A stretch of 64,000 nucleotides of DNA. Origin: Gyrodactylus bullatarudis. Taxonomy: Eukaryota; Platyhelminthes; Monogenea; Gyrodactylidea; Gyrodactylidae. Below the pieces are notes generated by a model, which searched no databases, was not told where the DNA came from, and saw only the letters and a list, made by a program, of their open reading frames with translations. Each line of letters begins with the position of its first letter. The stretch's first letter is position 1. The stretch is taken from NCBI GenBank assembly GCA_012064415.1, contig SSNU01000294.1, positions 124,001 to 188,000 on the forward strand. Direction: 5' to 3'. Made by a program: the position numbers and the translations under genes. Of this stretch, positions 47,701-57,184 are shown in pieces.

Positions 47701-49682
47701 TTCGATTGGCCTTAAAACCTGTTGCCAGTAATCAGTAATTAGTTGAATAGAATGCTATGAATTTAACTAAAAGATACATTGTATTGTCGAACTTGAATGG
47801 TGGATACATGAACGTTGATCTTGTTTTAGTTTAGCTCCATTTTTTCCTGGTACTTCTAAGAGATAGATTTATTTATAGGGAAAAAATATAATAATTTTTT
47901 TCTAATTTTCATTACCTGTTTCGACAAGAGTTTGTTTATCCAACTTCTTTTCCAACCTATTGCACCTCTAGGTGCCGATTACCGATCGATAGTGATCCAC
48001 TTTTTCCATTCAACATTTAGTGATTTAGTGTACTTGTTATCAAGCACACACTGGATTATGTATATCACATGGATGAATAAATGTGGTTCCTTGCCATTCT
48101 TCCTTTCTTCCACTAGGCTTTCATCAAAAATTTATTTTCATCAATTTCATTAATTCTTGATTACTTTTGAATTAATAGCATTCAACAAGTTGGTTATTGT
48201 TCAGTTCAGCAACACAAGCTAAATTCAAAGTATACCTTCTTGATTTTCTGAATTATGGAATCTGAAATCGTCAATTAATGTATGTATTTCAATTCCAGAC
48301 GCTTAAAGTACCTTATCAAGAGGGATTGGACGCTCATAATATGAAAACCTTTATATTTCTATTGGTCCAGATCTGATAAACAAATATTCGAAATGAAATT
48401 GTTTTGCAATTGTTTGGCTGACGTTCTTGAGACTGCAAAAACTTGCCTACTGAATAAGTAGATGCATATTTCAAAAATTATAAACAGCTTATGATTTCTA
48501 GTGATAATAAGAATATGAACAATGAAAAATTACCTCAGTCATTTAAGCTATGCAAAGATTCATGTTTTGGATCAGGTTTGAGTAGGGGTCCGTTGATGTA
48601 GCTGTTAATTTATTTCTCAAATAAACATTTCTCAGTATATTTGTTTGAGTGTATAATGCATGGGATAATTTTCCTCTAAAAATAGATTCCCCCCATCCAC
48701 GAATATAAATATTATTCCAGGGAAGAAATTGATTTTATCGATTACACAAGTATAACCAAGCTAGTCTTGATTATTTCACTATGCATAGGAAAACAAATAA
48801 TTCATTTCGCGAGGTTATTACGTGTCATAATTTTTATTTCTCAACTTTTTATTATTCTAGTTAACTCTCTTAGTTTTGATTTGCAAGGAATATCTGATCT
48901 TTCCAAATCAGAACCCATTAGATTCTAGAGAATTCAGTTACAAACGTCTCATCTACAGAGAAAATGATTTTTCATTTCTACTTTAACTGCGGCTATGTCA
49001 TTTAAGAGGTGCTAAATATTATTGGTTAGCCTTTCAAAGACTTTTCATCGTTCATGATCATTGGGGATACATTCACAAGTCACGTGTGAGGCTTGTTCAA
49101 ACACATTTTAAATATCTTCTCTCTGTTACATCAAATATAATTATACAATTTATGATTTGTTGGTTAACATCTAATTAGTCTAACTCTCCATTGTCTCTAG
49201 TAAGATCTGATCAAGGTCTAAAACCATTTATCTTTCTTCTTTGGTTATTCTCTTGAAAATAAATAGCTGTTCCTTACTCTACTGATTTTACACAACTGAT
49301 TTTACTTTATATCAACATTTCTTGAATTAAAACCAATCAAATTAGATTGAGGAATATATTATTTAATTTTTAAATAATTTCCTTTCAGGCTCTGATGAAC
49401 AAATTTGTCAAGACGTTTTTGCGCAACGACGGTGTCTTCATAATACGCATGATCGCTTGCAATTCAAACACGCACATTTGTGGTGAAATTGTTAAACAGA
49501 TGTGGGAAGACTTCTCAAACGATCCCTCGAGGCATTTAAAATCTCGAATCGGTGCCCCGAAGATGGCTGAAAAGTCGGCAATGCCAAGAGAATCGATTGT
49601 TATGCCATTGAAGAATACACTGAGCTATCCCGATTTGGAAAGTCCCGATATCTTCAAGCCCCTCAACGTGAAGGGTGTCTAG
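42987..49682 (+). CDS. Innexin A, isoform b (distal 3' half)
   Basis: Same first two exons as isoform a, then 45952-46074, 46421-46825 and 49389-49682; 1341 nt, 446 aa, all GT-AG and in frame. The distal half has TM3 (SMYMGIKFLYLANAIGQIVL), loop 2 cysteines (IGYCLTKI, AAQCVLPVNMLNE), TM4 (IYVFLWFWFCINAALTL) and a cytosolic tail starting ALMNKFVKTFLRNDGVF and ending LNVKGV. The 405-nt exon has the same length as its counterpart in innexin B. It is closer in sequence to innexin B than to the exon at 44005. Innexins may also work as unpaired hemichannels. Intron 46826-49388 is 2.6 kb. Confidence 0.85.
43920..43951 (+). repeat. TCTG microsatellite acting as a likely polypyrimidine tract
   Basis: Five or so TCTG units and variants, followed by gtttgttccttttgc, lie 55-85 bp upstream of the AG at 44003-44004. 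No other AG dinucleotide occurs between this tract and that acceptor. It may be the branch/pyrimidine region for the isoform-a exon. Confidence 0.6.
44792..44816 (+). repeat. C-rich tract right after the isoform-a stop codon
   Basis: A run of ten C, then ctctaccct and six more C, starts 2 bases after the stop codon. It is striking in so AT-rich a region. A second C run lies at 47217-47225 in the intron of isoform b. It may bind poly(C) proteins; function unknown. Confidence 0.6.
46985..47064 (+). other. Hairpin-forming intronic segment
   Basis: AATATC (46985) pairs with GATATT (47059-47064), and AGTCGTGGTCAG (46997-47008) pairs with CTGGCCATGACT (47047-47058) with G-U or single mismatches. 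TGGTACAG (46991-46998) can instead pair with CTGTACCA (47033-47040). The segment is GC-richer than its flanks and lies 160 bp after the 405-nt exon of innexin A. Two competing folds are possible; function unknown. Confidence 0.45.
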
Positions 49683-49917
49683 CCAAAGTAAAACAACAGT
49701 TTGATCTCGTTTCTTGCATTTCCTGTACTACTAATATTAAAAATTTCTTATTTTATGAGACATTCAATTCGACATTTTATTAGTATTTTTTTAAGAACAA
49801 CCCTTAAAGAAATTTTTTATCTCTACCTCTATGACTGGTTGAACTCGGTACGGGACTCCTTCTCTATGACACAATGATCTCAGTCCTTGGTGACAATAGA
49901 TTGTCCGATAATTATCA

Positions 49918-49923
49918 ATAAAA
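49918..49923 (+). terminator. AATAAA poly(A) signal of innexin A isoform b
   Basis: AATAAA lies about 235 bp after the stop codon at 49682. Further AATAAA-like sequences follow, so the exact site is uncertain. Confidence 0.4.
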
Positions 49924-50544
49924 ATACTTTATTATAACAATTATTCTTAATTATGAATAAATAAATAGCATTTTTATACACTAAAAATTATATTTTATTT
50001 CTATTATAAATATCCAATTTCTCTAAGTTAAAATACAACTATTCTTGATTAATTTGGAGATTTTTACGAAAATTTTTTCTAGAAATTTGTGTTGATAAAC
50101 GTATTGTTACAGAATAATTAGGGTAATAAGATTCTTTAACAAAATGCGTCTTCATTATACAATAATTGTGAATGATTCAATCGAATTCATTTTTCATGGT
50201 TTAAAGTTAAATCTTTTCGAATAGAATGATGAACTTGAAGAAAATTTTTGGGCTAATTCTTCAGTATCCTAATTACTTTTCTAATATCAACACTGAGATA
50301 TTTACGTAGCGTTCGCATTGAAAAGTAATTAAATATATTTTAGTATAACTACTTATAAGAAACATGATGATAATTTCATTATTTTTATTATTGAGTATAG
50401 AATAACTTGAAAAAAAAATTTAATTCCGTTCATTTTCATCAGTCTTTTTCTTGTAGTAATACGTGACTCATATTTCAGGAAAGGAGTAGATGATGCCACT
50501 TACCCACCCTTCCCAAATAAGTTGCAATGTCAAAATGAATCGAC

Positions 50545-50700
50545 GGAAGGTCCCAAATAGACCAATGTAATAGTATTTATATGTTAACCGTGGTAGAGTC
50601 TCGAAAGACCCGGCAAAATATAACGTTTATCACTCAAATATACGCTTGTTGTTCTCTAAACCTTCCATATGAGTTTAGAATCTGACAATAATATCCCTGA
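50545..50700 (+). repeat. Dispersed repeat family C (copy 2)
   Basis: It shares a long, diverged alignment with about 23866-24010 and 63690-63812. Common landmarks are GGTCCC, TATATGTTAACC, GGTAGAGTCT, GACCCGGC, and ATGAGTTTAGA near the end. All three are in the same orientation and none has an open frame. Likely a short interspersed element. Confidence 0.75.
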
Positions 50701-51109
50701 TTCTACAGGTTGAAATCTTTAACATAGATTTAGAGTTCCAAAACGATGCTAAATGGAATAGCTACTTTGAGGAATTTCATTATAATCATATAATAATACA
50801 AAAAAAAACTACTGATTCAGAGAACTCACACTGTGCTATATATGCTTCATTCATAGTACACTAATAACTAACCATAATAATAAAACTTTCAAGTGGTGTA
50901 CTTTTAAGTAAACTTTTCATTCGTTAACGTGATAGAGAAACATGCTGTGTGTCAACTCATCAGAAAGGATATGAGATGGAAAGCCCTTTCATATTCTCAT
51001 GATCAATATGATTTTCTTACAATTCGATCTAACCTTGAGTGCTGGAGATCGAGGGTAGATTAAATTTTTACATCACTTTTTTGAATTTTCGACAAACTAA
51101 ACTAAACTA

Positions 51110-52929
51110 ATGATTGCCTCAGAGTTCCTAGATCAGATCCAGAAACTTCGTGGTGCCGATTATGCTGGGTTTGAAGATTTTGCTGACAAATTCAATTTCA
51201 TCATCACAGTTCTTGTCTTGATGATGTGTACCATGGTAGTGACAGCAAAGCAGTACATGTTGAAACCGATTGCCTGTTATATGGCCACCGATATTGGTGG
51301 GAAGAATTTGCTGGATTATGTCGAGAATTACTGTTGGGTTCATGGGACTATACCAATCAACTTTTCAGATAATCTACCAACCACAGAAGAAAAATGGCTC
51401 AATATAAACGATAAGAAAATTCGTAATTGAAACCAATGATTTTGTTGATTTATGTTTTTAGTGTATTATCAATGGGTCCCGTTTGTCCTAGGCCTACAGA
51501 CTATATCGTTTTATGTCCCTCGGATATTATGGCAAATGATTTGTCAGAATAAATCTGGCACTGATATGAGACACATTATAGCAATGGCCGCTGACGCTGT
51601 CAGATCTAACAATCGTGCAGAAAAGGTTAAACAAATAGCCGAAATTGTTTCTGATAAGCTGAGACAGTCAATAGTTCAGTCGCATGATCGGAAAAAGAAG
51701 TTGAAACGAAACATTGGAAATTTCATCTCGATCGTTTTCGCCAATAAGCGAGAAGGCAACTTTCTCTTTTCCATGTACATTGTTATTAAAGTAATTTGAA
51801 GCTTTCCTCTTTTTTTGTTCTAGACCCTTTACCTTGCCAATGCTATCGGGCAAATATTCCTATTGGAGAGATTCCTTGGTTACCATAAAATGGAAAACCG
51901 TACTGGAGTATTCGGTTATCAAATAGCTCAGAGTATCGCAAGTGGTGATGACTCTGAAATCTTTCCGATATTCCCAAGGATCGGATATTGTCTTTCGAAA
52001 GTTCGACAGACTGGAGGCGCAAACTTTGTTGCGGCCCAATGTGTCCTACCCGTTAACATGCTTAACGAAAGGATTTACGTCTTTCTCTGGTTCTGGTTCT
52101 GCATCAATGCAGCCTTGACACTGGCCAGCATACCGATTTGGCTATTCAGCGTCTATATGGAAAAGTCTCAGTTGAGTCTTATCCGAGATTACTTTGAATA
52201 CCAAGATATTGAAACATCTCAAAATGAAGTGAGCCCAAGAAGAAGATGTATTTTTTGTAGAAAAAGTGGAAAAATACTTGATAATTTAGTGATAGGTTAA
52301 AAATGACATTTTATTTTATCCCTTTTCTTCAGTAAGTCTACGGCTCTTCTTCGATCATGGTCAATGTGGTCTATCTTAATACAGCTCCTTAGCCACTGAG
52401 TTTAAAGGAAATAATTCTTGAAATTTTACATTTTCATTTTGGTTGTATGATTTGATAATGATAATGAAGGACAAATAAGATCTCTCCATAAATCAGACAG
52501 GTTTCTTATAAAGAAGAGAGATTTTCGAGCCTCGAATATCGAAAAGTAACATGATATTTTGTACGTTTTGTATGTATCCTTATAAGAAAAAGAGGTGTGC
52601 TTGAATGAAGTAAAAAAATTTCTTTATAGCATCTAAGGAATAGATTTGTCAAGACGTTTTTACGCAACGATGGTGTCTTTATCATACGCATGATAGCTAG
52701 CAATTCGAATACCCATATTTGTGGAGAGATAGTCAAAGAAATGTGGGAAAACTACCAGAGAAACGATACCACAAACCAGGACTGGAAATTGAGTGAGGCC
52801 AAGGTGGCTGAGACAAAGGTGACGCCGCAGGGAAGGGAAAAGTTGACGCTCGTTATCGAACCGCGGGCAGACCAATTCAGCTTGGAAAATCCTGAGGTCA
52901 ATACACCTTCAGTGAAACGAGGGGTCTAA
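51110..52929 (+). CDS. Innexin B
   Basis: Gap-junction channel subunit. Exons: 51110-51422, 51462-51790, 51824-52228, 52630-52929; 1347 nt, 448 aa; introns 39, 33 and 401 bp. MIASEFLDQI, TM1, loop 1 cysteines (IACYMATD, ENYCWVHGT), signature YYQWVPFVLGLQ, a cytosolic loop, TM3 (IVIKTLYLANAIGQIFL), loop 2 cysteines (IGYCLSKV, AAQCVLPVNMLNE), TM4 (IYVFLWFWFCINAALTL) and a C-tail ending TPSVKRGV. The intron that splits the cytosolic loop in innexins A and C is absent. Exon 1 (313 nt) matches all paralogs and the 405-nt exon matches A-b. The C-tail resembles that of A isoform b, so these two are probably the closest pair. Confidence 0.93.
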
Positions 52930-52973
52930 TCTATACCAAGGAACAAATTTCGTTATTTTCTTTATAATTTCTT

Positions 52974-52979
52974 AATAAA
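52974..52979 (+). terminator. AATAAA poly(A) signal of innexin B
   Basis: AATAAA lies 45 bp after the stop codon, a typical spacing. Confidence 0.6.
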
Positions 52980-53479
52980 AGCCATGAATTCAATCATTCT
53001 CAGCGTCAAAACTTCTCTTCCCTCATTTGAGTTCATTGCGCTGGGATTCGTTTTCATTTCATCAATGCTTATAAATATGAGGGCTATATTTGGATTTTAA
53101 ACTTTTTCTAAAAATTAAATTTTTTTAAACGGTTTTTTGAAAACCTATTTCCCAAGATCATATATAAGAAGTAGAAGATCATTTAGTCGAGTAATCATAC
53201 TCATGGAAATCGAATATGCAATCGCCTGAACTCTATCTGCTAAAGCTTTCATGATAGCCATGTTTTGGATCAAAAATTGATCTAATTTTTATCGATAAAC
53301 TTAAGGGTTGTAATCAAAGCATGAGCTTTTATCATTTTTTTTCTTTGTGATTAAAAGTACATACATCATTTATATACATACAGGTGTAGGTTTTGAGAGC
53401 AAGGGCCAATGATACATTGTTGAGTAGAATATTGAAATTTCTATTGGAATCACTTTCAGAGAGTTTTCATTTCTGTGAG

Positions 53480-55391
53480 ATGATTGCTGCTGAATTGCTC
53501 GATCAAATTCAAAAGCATCCTGTCACTGATTATGCCGGGTTTGAGGACTTCTCAGATAAATTCAATTTCGTCTTCACTGTCCTAACACTTATGATGTGCA
53601 ATCTTATAGTTATCACTAAGCAATATATTGTAAAACCAATTAATTGCTATCTTGCTAACAATATTGGCGGTGTGAATTTGTTGAGCTACGTGGAAAACTA
53701 TTGCTGGGTTAAGGGGACAATCCCGATAAGTCTGTCAGACAACTTACCTGATACCCATGAGAAATGGAACGAGCTTGAGCATAAGAAGCTACGTAAGTTT
53801 TCCTAATTCTTAACAAAATGACAATCCTGTTATTATTATACTAATTAGTACTAAAAGACATTGTGTGAAATTCGAATTCTGATTTCTTGATCATTTTCAC
53901 TGCTGGAAAATCAATGTAATTTTGATGATCTAAGATACCTGAATAATGGACCAATTCAAATTCAATGGTGTCTAATAGGCTAGCGTGAAATTTTTAACCT
54001 CATATTAGGGGTTTCATGGTTTCGTTTAATTTAATTTTTTCATGTCCGTGGGATATTGTGGGAAAAATGGGCAATGACATAATGGAGAATGACTTTCACA
54101 CTTTAGAATTATGGAAAACATGATCTGAGTACTAAATTTTATTAGAAAAGTTAGTCCTCTGGTGAGTTGCTTGGAGAAAAATAAATTTCACCCTAGCCTA
54201 GTGTCTAATCGTGATCGTAAAAAATCAAGTTTTGATCACTCTCTCACTTTGAAAACAACAAAAGATTTTCAAGATAAAGTTTGGCGTTAACTCAGAAGAA
54301 TTTCCATACAATGAAAATTGAATTTTTCATTTTGTTTTGTTCCTAGTCTACTATCAATGGGTACCGTTTGTTCTGGGCCTGCAGACTGTGCTCTTTTACT
54401 TGCCACACATGTTTTGGCAGATGATTTGTCAGAATAGATCAGGTACTGACATGCATCACATCATGTCAATGGTCTCAGATGCGATGAAGTCGAACCAACG
54501 GAATGTCTACACAAAGCAAATTGCTCAGACCCTCTGTAGAATGCTGAGCTTTGTGAGTAGTCATGCTCAGGAGTAGACTTTGTTAGAATTAGAAAAACTG
54601 AAACTCTTTTCTTTTCTATGCAGTCGATTAAAAAAGAAAGCGTCCATCGGAGGCGAGCCAGAAAGGTGATTAAGAATGTCTTTTCATGGACATTTGCTAA
54701 CAAGAACTCGGGAAGTTTCCTCTTCTTCATGTATTTGATAATAAAGGTTCTCTATTTGGTCAACTCAATCGGTCAGATTTTTCTCATTGAGAGGTTGATC
54801 ACTTCACACCAGAACAAGAATAATGGTTCGTCTCTTGTTGGGTTTAGATTGGCTCAAGAGTCGTCAACTCATCAGATTGAGTCGAATGCAATGTTCCCAA
54901 CTGTTGGCTATTGCCTAGTACGACTTCGTCTTCACGGAAGCATCAACTTGGTAGCTGCCCAATGTTCCCTTCCGGTGAATATGCTAAATGAAAAGATTTA
55001 TGTTTTCCTTTGGTTCTGGTTTTGTGTTTGTGCTGCCCTTATCATAATTAGCATACCAATGTGGCTGAGAAAGATGTTCTCTGGACGATCACATTTCAAG
55101 TTGATTGAGAATCATTTGAAATTCCAGGAGATTGATAGTAGCCAGGAGAAGGCCCTTATGGACAAGTTTATACGGAAATACATGCGCAACGATGGAATAT
55201 TCTTAGTTTCCATGATCCAGGAAAATTCTAATGCAGAAGTGACTGGAGATGTCCTCAAGCAAATGTGGCAAATATTCCTCAATGATAAAAAGATTCAGGA
55301 AGACATTGATTTTGTGGAGAACGAGGTAGATAACCTAGTGCTCACCGATGATAGGATCCTCTTCAGCTCAATGATCAGGCCTCAATTGTGA
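53480..55391 (+). CDS. Innexin C
   Basis: Third tandem innexin. Exons: 53480-53792, 54347-54552, 54624-55391; 1287 nt, 428 aa. The start is the ATG of MIAAELLDQI, which gives a 313-nt first exon like both paralogs; the open frame extends upstream but without a better ATG. Loop 1 cysteines (INCYLANN, ENYCWVKGT), YYQWVPFVLGLQ, TM3 (YLIIKVLYLVNSIGQIFL), loop 2 cysteines (VGYCLVRL, AAQCSLPVNMLNE), TM4 (IYVFLWFWFCVCAALIII) and a C-tail with FIRKYMRNDGIFLVSMI. TM3 through stop is one exon, so two introns found in A-b and B are missing. It is the most diverged of the three and lacks their -GV C-terminus. Intron 1 carries a MITE-like repeat. Confidence 0.93.
53865..54290. repeat. Repeat related to the 26.6 kb foldback, in innexin C intron 1
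   Basis: 53871-53935 aligns with the spacer of the 26584-27281 element (gatcattttcact, gaaaatcaatg). 54205-54290 aligns with its right arm (gatcactctctcactttgaaaacaacaaaagattttcag-like). The copy is diverged and non-coding. Confidence 0.6.
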
Positions 55392-55443
55392 GGGAAGTTT
55401 TCAGAAAATAGTTTCATGCTTTATTTTCCCGCTTTCAATCATA

Positions 55444-55449
55444 AATAAA
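55444..55449 (+). terminator. AATAAA poly(A) signal of innexin C
   Basis: AATAAA lies about 50 bp after the stop codon. The gene converges here with the minus-strand Ig-like gene about 320 bp away. Confidence 0.55.
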
Positions 55450-55770
55450 TATTTCTTATTTCGAGTCATTTTTCTCATAAAGAATTGATTAAACACTTGA
55501 AAGGACAGTGCCAACTAATTTCACTAGGGGTGTGAGTCATAAAAATGACACTTCTGTCACAGAGGCTTTGACATGGAAATCTATAAGGGTACTTTAGAAA
55601 AACCTGCGAGTTTAAAAATTGATAGAATTCTTAAATTTGGAATAAAAAACTAAGATTTTTTGTGTACTTTTAAGTAGTCAGAATGAAAAATAATTACTAC
55701 TCAAATAAAAAAGTACTTTTACTATATACTTTTGAGTAGGCAATAAAAAAATAAATAAAAACTGAAACTT

Positions 55771-57052
55771 CTAGGTTGTAGATGATTGTAGGCTGGAATT
55801 TTTCCATGTTGGGTCATCATCTACAAAATTCACCGTGTCAAAATTGAGTATTTTCCTTTTGTACTTTTCCAAATACAAATATCGACTCTCGACTGGTTGT
55901 TGCACGGTCCATTTTGACGGTAAATTCTTTCTCTTGGCTGTAGTCACCATGATCGCTATGCTTATCGATAGAATTATTACTGCAGTTCCCACAGTGAAAC
56001 CATAGAGGATTGTGCGACGCCAAATCTCATCAGGAAACAGAGATCTGTACCAATGCTTGGGATCTTCGTGAAACTTTATTATCTTAATTTTGAGTAAATA
56101 CCGATTCCAACTGTTATTCTGTCTATATTTGATGAACATGAAGCAAGCATACATGCCTGAATCATTAAGGGATGCCTTCTCAAAGTAAAGATCTTGCTCA
56201 AGTCCTAAATCCTTAGATAACTGACGAAGGTTCTTCAACGAAATTGATTTCAGTATTGTCTGGAACCCCTCAAGATCAGGACTAACACCTGTGTAGCCAC
56301 TTTTTTTAATGTAACTTGAGATAAACTTTGATTTCCCTGTTCCCAGTCTGTGATTGTGGATTCCGGTTATATTTTCTCCCTCGACGAAAAATGGAAACTT
56401 CAAAAATTCCTCTCTTGTTTCAGTAACCTTTTGCCATTGGACAAAGATATTGTTTTGTATTTTCTCAGTAAACAACATGGAACTCAAAGCTAACTCAGAC
56501 CGACAACTATCTAAATTGAGATTTTAATAAACATTTGGAATTACATTTGGCCTTCGTATCCAGGTATAAGTTGGTCATGTGCCATGGCTCAAATCTATCC
56601 AAGTGCATCAAACCAACATGATGAATGCTGATAATTTGATAGTTGAACTGAAACCTTTTAGCACAGACATAAATTCCACTTGAAGAAGCTTTAAATGATA
56701 TTATACGAAGAGTATTTCCGCTAAAAAATATTTGTTCTTCATTACGATTTTCAATAAAATCATTTGAGTTTATGCTAGAAGCTTCTTGAAAAGATTCACC
56801 TTCACGGCCATCTGGGTCAATTTCATTATCCCATGATTGGAACATCCAAGTAAAACTCTTAGACTCTAGGTCCCCAAGCATTTGGAATCGCATGAACTCA
56901 TAAGCCTCTATGCAAGTTACACACCGGAGATTATAAACTGTATTCTCAGGAATTCTGTGATAGTGTGGGCCACATGGTTTGAAATATTTTGACACGTATA
57001 TTTCACAATATACTAATTCTGTTAATATTAAATACAATACAAGAGTCTTCAT
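55771..57052 (-). CDS. Ig-like single-pass membrane protein
   Basis: Two exons, 57052-56545 and 56510-55771, joined across a 34-bp GT-AG intron; 1248 nt, 415 aa. A signal peptide (MKTLVLYLILTELVYC) leads into two regions with Ig-domain hallmarks: cysteines near RCVTCIEAY and a late SGIYVCAKRF, then FEKASLNDSGMYACFMF. Both D/S-S-G-x-Y-x-C motifs are typical of Ig V/I-set F strands. One TM helix (LYGFTVGTAVIILSISIAIM) and a short basic cytosolic tail of about 60 residues follow. The layout recalls vertebrate FAM187 proteins, but I cannot confirm orthology by eye. Its function is unknown; an adhesion or receptor role at the cell surface is inference. Confidence 0.7.
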
Positions 57053-57184
57053 GAATTTCTATAGAAACTGATTTATTTTTTCAAATTTGAACTAAACCTC
57101 TCAATTTTATTTAAAACCCATCGACAAATGATTTTTTTGTTTTTCTAAATATCCTATTATTTTAACAGTCAAAATACATTAAAC
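57053..57184. promoter_or_regulatory. Bidirectional promoter region, Ig-like gene / RBM26-like gene
   Basis: 132 bp separate two divergent start codons, nearly the same spacing as in the MIC60/POC1 pair. AT-rich; no clear core element seen. Confidence 0.5.
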
